Below the pieces are notes generated by a model. It made no database searches. It saw only the letters and a program-made list of their open reading frames with translations, and was not told the origin of the DNA. Source: Schnuerera sp. xch1 (GTDB lineage Bacteria; Bacillota; Clostridia; Tissierellales; Tepidimicrobiaceae). From it: a DNA stretch of 64,000 nucleotides. How positions within the stretch are numbered: position 1 is the first letter of the stretch; every line of letters starts with the position of its first letter. Location of the stretch: positions 1 through 64,000 of the forward strand of contig NZ_JAIOUP010000007.1 in assembly GCF_019931165.1 (NCBI RefSeq), read 5' to 3'. Positions 58,725 to 64,000 of this stretch are shown in pieces. Position numbers and translations under genes: made by a program.

Positions 58725-61289
58725 CTATTCTTTCTTTTTGCTATATGGTGTATCTTTCAAAGGTAATTCATCTCTAAATTGTCCATCATACTTTAAATAT
58801 GCTCCTTGTATTGCCGGTGCTGTAGGAATTGCAGATAGTTCACCAATTCCCTTGGCTCCATATGCCACAATATCTTTGTTTTTTTCTACAATTATGGTTT
58901 CTATCTCAGGAATATTATTAGCTCTTAAGAGACCAAGCTTTTTGAATTGAGCAACAGGCACAGAATATTCCATTGGGTAATCTTCAGTTAAAGCATAACC
59001 CATTCCCATTACTGCACCTCCTTCTAATTGTCCCTCTAAGTTTTTAGGATTTATAGCTTTTCCTATATCATTTGCAGAAATAATCTTTTGCACCTTGCCT
59101 TCTTCATTTAATATAGCTATCTGAGCAGCATAACTATAGGATACGTGACTTACTGGATTAGGCTTGTCGGAACCCATAGGATCGGTAATAGGACTATATT
59201 CTGCATAAAATTCTTCTCCCTCTAATTCCTCGAGACTTCTATTTACCAAGGCTTCCTTGAGTTCTAAAGCTGCTATTCTAATTGCCTCTCCGGTAAAGTG
59301 CGTTTGTCTAGATGCAGTAGAAGTTCCAGAATCTGGCGCTATAGCTGTATCAGGTGCATCTATGACAACATTTTTAGGGGAAATGCCTACCGTTTCACAT
59401 AAAATCTGAATAGCAATTGTCCCAAGTCCTTGTCCCATACATACTGCGGCAGTGCGAATATGGATTATTCCATCTATGATAACTAGCCTACATCTTCCAG
59501 CATCAGGTACGCCTACTCCCAATCCTGTGTTTTTCAAAGCACAAGCAATTCCAGCATAAGGATATTTTTCGTATTCATCTTTAACTTCTAAAAGCACTTC
59601 CTTCATAGCAGTACCTTCATCTGCAATTTGTCCATTTGGTAGTTCTTGACCTGGTTCTATAGCATTTCTATATCGAATTTCCCAAGGGGATATACCTACC
59701 ATTTCAGCTAAAAGATTTAAATTACACTCACTGGCGAATATGGTCTGTGTTACTCCAAACCCTCTAAAAGCACCTGCTGGTGGATTATTTGTGTAAATTG
59801 CCTTTCCATCTATATCTATATTTTGATAATTATAAGGTCCTGCTGCATGAGTACATGCTCTTTGAAGCACAGGCCCTCCTAAGGATGCATAAGCTCCTGT
59901 GTCCGCTATAACTGTTGCTTTCATAGCTGTAAGCTTTCCATTTTCATCGCAGGCAGTTGTGAACTCCATCTCCATAGGATGTCGCTTTGGATGCACAACA
60001 ATACTTTCTTGTCTTGTCAAAGTAACTTTTACTGGTTTATTGGTATACCATGAAAGTAAAGCTGCATGATGTTGTGTACTCATATCCTCTTTCCCTCCAA
60101 AGCCTCCCCCTACTAGTTTAACAACTGCTCTTACTTTATCCTTAGGTAGTCCTAATAGTTCAGAACATTCCCTTTGTACGTCATAGGCACCTTGTGTACC
60201 TGTATAGATAGTTATTTCATCGCCTTCTCTAACTGCCAAAGCGCTTTCTGGTTCTAAAAATGCATGTTCTGTAAATGGAGTAAAGTATTTTCTTGTCACC
60301 TTATATTTTGACTGTGCAATTACTTCATCAGCGTTTCCCCTTTTTAATACTTCATGAGCCAATATATTTCCATTTTCGTGGATTTTAGGTGCTCTTACGG
60401 ATAAAGCCATCTTTGGAGAAGATATAGGTTCTAGTTCTTCATATTCAACTTTAATTAAATCTACAGCTTCTTTTAATCCCTTTTTACTCTTTGCAGCTAC
60501 TAATGCTACTGCGTCTCCAAGATATCTTGTCTCTTCTCCTACCTTAATCAAAGCTGGCCAATCTTTTACTAAATGCCCAATATATCTTTCCCCTGGTATG
60601 TCATCGGCAGTCAAAACAGCTTCTACTTCTGGATGTTTTAAAGCCTCTGATATATCAATATCCTTTACAACAGCTCTAGGATATTTAGTGCGAAGAGCTG
60701 TCCCATATATCATGCCATCCATCTTCATATCGTCTACATATTCCCCTGTGCCTAAAACCTTTTCATAGGCATCTATACGATCCATTCTTTCTCCAATAGA
60801 ACCTTTTGATAAACTCTCGGTAGGAGTTATCTCGCCTCTAAAAGCTTTTGCTGCTAATTCTACAGCCTTTTCTATCTTTACATATCCAGTACATCTACAT
60901 AGATTTCCATTTATAGCTCTTTTAATATCCTTAGCAGTTGGAGTTGAATTACTATCCAACAAGGCCTTTGCACTAATCACCATCCCTGGAATACAGTATC
61001 CACATTGAACAGCGCCGGCCTTTGCAAAAGCCCAAGTGTAAATCTTTTCTTCCTTTTTGCTAAGACCTTCCACAGTGATAATTTCCTTACCATCAACTTT
61101 TGCTGTAGTAAGAAGACAAGCTCTTGTCTTTCTACCATCTACTAAAATGGTACATGCACCACATACACCTTCCCCATTGCATCCATTTTTTACGGATGTA
61201 AGGTCAATGTCATCTCTTAAATACTCCAACAGCCTTTTATTTTCCTCTACATCTACCTTGTTTCCATTAACTTTAAATGTATACAACAT
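58725..61289 (-). CDS. Selenium-type xanthine dehydrogenase, fused FeS and molybdenum subunit
   Basis: The 854 residues hold a two-cluster iron-sulphur part (Cys37, 43, 46, 58; then Cys96, 99, 131, 133 in CGYCIPG and CRCTGY), then a large molybdopterin domain from about residue 165. The FAD domain of normal xanthine dehydrogenase is missing. This composition matches the Se-dependent XDH group (XdhD-like) linked to YqeC, which is nearby. The labile Se is a cofactor ligand, so no UGA codon is expected, and none is needed here. The ATG overlaps the hydA stop by one base. Confidence 0.9.
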   Translation of the reverse strand: MLYTFKVNGNKVDVEENKRLLEYLRDDIDLTSVKNGCNGEGVCGACTILVDGRKTRACLLTTAKVDGKEIITVEGLSKKEEKIYTWAFAKAGAVQCGYCIPGMVISAKALLDSNSTPTAKDIKRAINGNLCRCTGYVKIEKAVELAAKAFRGEITPTESLSKGSIGERMDRIDAYEKVLGTGEYVDDMKMDGMIYGTALRTKYPRAVVKDIDISEALKHPEVEAVLTADDIPGERYIGHLVKDWPALIKVGEETRYLGDAVALVAAKSKKGLKEAVDLIKVEYEELEPISSPKMALSVRAPKIHENGNILAHEVLKRGNADEVIAQSKYKVTRKYFTPFTEHAFLEPESALAVREGDEITIYTGTQGAYDVQRECSELLGLPKDKVRAVVKLVGGGFGGKEDMSTQHHAALLSWYTNKPVKVTLTRQESIVVHPKRHPMEMEFTTACDENGKLTAMKATVIADTGAYASLGGPVLQRACTHAAGPYNYQNIDIDGKAIYTNNPPAGAFRGFGVTQTIFASECNLNLLAEMVGISPWEIRYRNAIEPGQELPNGQIADEGTAMKEVLLEVKDEYEKYPYAGIACALKNTGLGVGVPDAGRCRLVIIDGIIHIRTAAVCMGQGLGTIAIQILCETVGISPKNVVIDAPDTAIAPDSGTSTASRQTHFTGEAIRIAALELKEALVNRSLEELEGEEFYAEYSPITDPMGSDKPNPVSHVSYSYAAQIAILNEEGKVQKIISANDIGKAINPKNLEGQLEGGAVMGMGYALTEDYPMEYSVPVAQFKKLGLLRANNIPEIETIIVEKNKDIVAYGAKGIGELSAIPTAPAIQGAYLKYDGQFRDELPLKDTPYSKKKE

Positions 61290-62674
61290 TATTCCCCCTT
61301 TAGGGATTTCCTTTTCACAAACCTTCCTTGTGGTTGTTCTAAAATCCCTCCATCTTGAGACAACACTTTATTGCCTCTTAAAAACACGTATACAGGTTGT
61401 GCCTTTACCTGCATTCCTTCATAAGGAGTATAATCCACATTTTGTATTTGAGTCTTCTGTTCAATTATAGAAGTTTGATTGAAATCCCATACTACAATAT
61501 CTGCATCACTGCCAACTGCTATAGTCCCTTTCTGTGGATATACACCAAATAACTTAGCAGCATTTGTTGATGTCAATTCGACCAACTTATTTAGACTTAT
61601 TTTGCCAAGTTGAACACCATACGTATATAGTAAAGATATTCTATGTTCTACCCCTGGAATACCATTGGGTATTTGACTAAAATCATTGATTCCTACATCC
61701 TTATGTCCCCTAAAATTAAATGAACAATGATCCGTACTAATGGTATCAATAAAATGATTATTTATGCCGTTCCATAAAGCTTCTATATCCTCTTGTTTTC
61801 TCAAGGGTGGTGACATAACATACTTTGCAGATTCAAATCCTTCAAGATCATATAGAGAATCCTCCAGAAGTAAATAATGTGGACATGTTTCTACATGTAC
61901 CTCTACGCCTCTTTTCTTTGCCTCAATAACGTTTTCCAATGCTTCTTTAGAACTTAAGTGAACTATATATACAGGAGCATTTGCCAATTCTGCAAGATAC
62001 AATAATCTAGTTACTGCTTCCTTTTCTACTAGAGCTGGTCTAACCAACGGATGATAGTACGGTGAAGTATATTTCTTTGATTTCGATTCCTGTATTAAAG
62101 CTTCTATCACATCTCCATTTTCACAGTGAAACGTAATTAATGCACCTAATTCCTTACTTCTTATCAACGCTTTGAAAATATCCTCATCATCCATTTGCAT
62201 TATTCCTTTATAGGCCATATAAATTTTAAAAGAAGATACTCCCTTTTGAATCATGTCTTTCATTTGTACGGGAACCTTATCGTTCCAATCAGTAATTGCC
62301 ATATGAAAACCAACATCACAATAACTTTTATTTTTAGCCTTCTGATTCCAATTATTAAGTCCTTGTTGCAAGGTTTCTCCTTTATTTTGGGTAGCATAAT
62401 CCAGTATAGTTGTAGTTCCTCCAGCTATAGCAGCTTTAGTACCACTGGCAAAATCATCTGCCGTTCTAATCCCTGTTCCTGTTTCTAAGTCAAAATGTGT
62501 ATGGGTATCAATTCCTCCAGGAAGAATATAATATCCATCAATAGATATCACTTCATCCCCAGTTTTTTTTAATTGGGATCCTATGGCTACTATTTTCTCT
62601 CCTTCTATTCGAATATCCGCTTTATATATATCCACTGCTGTTACAATGAGCCCATCTTTTAATACGATCCCCAT
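61289..62674 (-). CDS. hydA: Dihydropyrimidinase/hydantoinase (HydA, HyuA type)
   Basis: This cyclic-amide hydrolase opens dihydropyrimidine or hydantoin rings. The 461 residues have the binuclear metal motif GGIDTHTHFDLETG, the carbamylated Lys in SFKIYMAYKG and the HVETCPHYLLL and STDHCSFNF ligands. The cluster around it, with carbamate kinase and YgeW, is that of anaerobic purine breakdown where HyuA opens a purine-derived ring. No serine-specific features can be told. Confidence 0.93.
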   Translation of the reverse strand: MGIVLKDGLIVTAVDIYKADIRIEGEKIVAIGSQLKKTGDEVISIDGYYILPGGIDTHTHFDLETGTGIRTADDFASGTKAAIAGGTTTILDYATQNKGETLQQGLNNWNQKAKNKSYCDVGFHMAITDWNDKVPVQMKDMIQKGVSSFKIYMAYKGIMQMDDEDIFKALIRSKELGALITFHCENGDVIEALIQESKSKKYTSPYYHPLVRPALVEKEAVTRLLYLAELANAPVYIVHLSSKEALENVIEAKKRGVEVHVETCPHYLLLEDSLYDLEGFESAKYVMSPPLRKQEDIEALWNGINNHFIDTISTDHCSFNFRGHKDVGINDFSQIPNGIPGVEHRISLLYTYGVQLGKISLNKLVELTSTNAAKLFGVYPQKGTIAVGSDADIVVWDFNQTSIIEQKTQIQNVDYTPYEGMQVKAQPVYVFLRGNKVLSQDGGILEQPQGRFVKRKSLKGE

Positions 62675-62728
62675 AGTACATCTCCTTCCTTTTAAACATA
62701 TTTATCCTAAACCCATTACCACCCTATC

Positions 62729-63676
62729 TCACTTATTGACGATTCTAGTACCAGTACTTCCCTTAATAGCTTCTCTAGCATTTTCTAATGAAGCAACAAT
62801 TGCCTTTTTATTTGGAGCAAATGATACAAATTTCTTGCAAGCCTCTATCTTAGGTAGCATACTTCCAGGTGCAAATTGTCCTTCTTTAATATATTGATCT
62901 ACTTCTTCTATTGTAACTTCTGAAAGTTCTTGTTGATCTGGTTTATTGAAGTTGATACAAACCTTATCTACCGCTGTTAAAATCACCAGTTGATCTGCAT
63001 CTATAACCTCTGCTAGTTTTTCTGCAGCAAAATCCTTGTCAATGACAGCAGCAATTCCTTTCATTCGTTCTTCTTGTTTAATAACTGGAATACCGCCACC
63101 ACCACAGGAAATAATAATGGAATTTCCTTCTATTAAGTCTCTAATTAAACTTTTTTCAACAATATCCACTGGTTTAGGAGAAGGTACTACTCTCCTATAT
63201 CCTCTTCCTGCATCCTCCTTCATCATATAACCCTTCTCAGTTGTAAGGTTTTCAGCATCTTCCTTAGTATAAAAAGAGCCTATTGGTTTAGTTGGGTTTT
63301 TAAATGCAGGATCATTTTTATCTACCTCTATTTGAGTGATGATTGTCCCAACATTTCTTTTAATATTTCTTTTTCTCAATTCTTGCTGTATGGTGTTTTG
63401 AAGATGATAACCGATATATCCTTGGGAGAAAGAGCCACATACATCAATAGGATATAGTTGATTTGATTCATCACAGGCATGGGCATCATTTACAGTTTTA
63501 ATTATTTGCCCTACTTGTGGCCCATTGCCATGTACAATAGCTAATGTATGGCCTTCTTCAATTATGTCTACTATTGACTTTGCTGTTTCTTTACAATTGT
63601 TAATTTGAGCTTCTACACTTGTATCTCTAGGGTCAGATTGAAGTGCATTCCCACCTAATGCTAAAACTATTTTCAT
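62729..63676 (-). CDS. arcC: Carbamate kinase
   Basis: It makes ATP from carbamoyl phosphate and ADP. The 315 residues match the family: start KIVLALGGNALQ, VHGNGPQVGQI, ISCGGGGIPVI and AVIDKDFAAEKLAEVIDAD. It lies 54 bp before hydA and 100 bp after a YgeW-type carbamoyltransferase gene, so substrate-level ATP formation from a carbamoylated purine fragment is likely. The C-terminus SMLPKIEACKKFV is intact. Confidence 0.96.
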   Translation of the reverse strand: MKIVLALGGNALQSDPRDTSVEAQINNCKETAKSIVDIIEEGHTLAIVHGNGPQVGQIIKTVNDAHACDESNQLYPIDVCGSFSQGYIGYHLQNTIQQELRKRNIKRNVGTIITQIEVDKNDPAFKNPTKPIGSFYTKEDAENLTTEKGYMMKEDAGRGYRRVVPSPKPVDIVEKSLIRDLIEGNSIIISCGGGGIPVIKQEERMKGIAAVIDKDFAAEKLAEVIDADQLVILTAVDKVCINFNKPDQQELSEVTIEEVDQYIKEGQFAPGSMLPKIEACKKFVSFAPNKKAIVASLENAREAIKGSTGTRIVNK

Positions 63677-63720
63677 ATCTTACCTCCATCGTAACAATAT
63701 AATAATAAGGAATCAGTATA

Positions 63721-63748
63721 TAAAAGAAAGAGTTTAATCTTTCTTTTA
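63721..63748 (-). terminator. Weak hairpin after the carbamoyltransferase gene
   Basis: TAAAAGAAAGA and TCTTTCTTTTA form an 11-bp AT-rich stem around a six-base loop. No clear T tract follows on the minus strand, so stops may be partial and arcC could be read through. Confidence 0.45.
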
Positions 63749-63777
63749 TATGTTATTTTTTACTATTATTTCATTTA

Positions 63778-64000
63778 CTATTTCATTAGTCTAGAGTTAT
63801 TTTTATCCATCAATATCCGTAACATCTTTATTGGATCTTTCACTTTTTGTAAAAGGATTATTGCTGCAATAATGTATGGTTTGAAGCTAGCTTCCTTGTA
63901 TAAAGGTACTCTATATCTATTAAATACGGAGGCATCTACTTCTCCATTTTCACAACTAACTCCAGTAATATCTGCTGGTAAGCAATGTAGATAAAGTGCT
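63778..64000 (-). CDS. ygeW: Knotted carbamoyltransferase YgeW type (C-terminal part)
   Basis: The last 74 codons of a transcarbamylase are visible, cut by the window end. The substrate motif HCLPAD (ALYLHCLPADITGVSCENGE) is present, then ASVFNRYRVPLYKEASFKPYIIAA, characteristic of the YgeW group rather than of ornithine or aspartate transcarbamylases. The product has been hard to assign in E. coli. Recent work ties the YgeW cluster to anaerobic purine and uric acid breakdown. ygeX and ygeY would be expected upstream, to the right of the window. Confidence 0.78.
   Translation of the reverse strand, partial: ALYLHCLPADITGVSCENGEVDASVFNRYRVPLYKEASFKPYIIAAIILLQKVKDPIKMLRILMDKNNSRLMK

Noticed and set aside
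58725-61289. Selenocysteine (in-frame UGA) in the selenium-type xanthine dehydrogenase
   Set aside because: The frame is open throughout. In this enzyme group selenium is a labile cofactor ligand, so no UGA is expected.

Overview
The window is AT-rich chromosomal DNA from an anaerobic, low-GC Gram-positive bacterium. It is most likely an amino-acid-fermenting member of the Clostridia/Tissierellia. The reasons are Firmicutes gene order, strong GGAGG ribosome sites with many GTG/TTG starts, an ATP synthase c subunit carrying a Na+-binding signature, clostridial fermentation enzymes (Kce, Kal, acetoacetate CoA-transferase), a selenium-type xanthine dehydrogenase and SLH-domain surface proteins. 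Almost everything lies on the minus strand, so transcription runs from right to left.

The core keeps the order known around B. subtilis pyrG-fbaA-tal-glpX-rho-rpmE-prfA-prmC-ywlC-ywlE-rpiB-upp-atp-ywmB-murA. Here it is pyrG (49 kb), fba, tal, two tandem glpX, rho, rpmE, a DUF1385 gene, prmC, prfA, tsaC, ywlE-type phosphatase, rpiB, upp (32 to 19 kb), then the atp operon, ywmB and murA (9.4 to 0.1 kb). Lineage-specific islands break up this backbone.

Island A (9.6-16 kb) is a sigma-54-controlled short-chain acid module: a PAS-PAS-AAA+-Fis activator, AtoE transporter, thiolase and a two-subunit CoA-transferase. It has two near-consensus -24/-12 promoters and a paired dyad suited to be the enhancer. 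A duplicated thiolase start forms a 25-codon leader in front of atoE. Island B (32.5-38.2 kb) holds the lysine-fermentation pair kce-kal and an ABC exporter operon in which both genes after the ATPase are broken, one by a frameshift and one by a stop codon. Island C (38.2-44.3 kb) is an amino-sugar locus: mannose-family PTS IIA/IIC/IID/IIB, a SIS-domain protein, nagA and a ceramidase-like hydrolase. Island D (44.7-52.5 kb) has a dicarboxylate/amino-acid symporter and two SLH surface proteins on either side of pyrG. Island E (53-64 kb) is a purine/hydantoin degradation cluster: a YgeW-type carbamoyltransferase (cut by the window end), carbamate kinase, dihydropyrimidinase, selenium-type xanthine dehydrogenase, RidA, a PreA-like flavin/FeS protein, a nucleobase permease and YqeC. 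A P1-family peptidase and a PPC-domain protein follow.

Traces of IS3-type elements lie at the left edge (transposase tail plus terminal repeat) and between the second glpX and tal (left end plus truncated orfA). No rRNA, tRNA, CRISPR array or phage module was seen.
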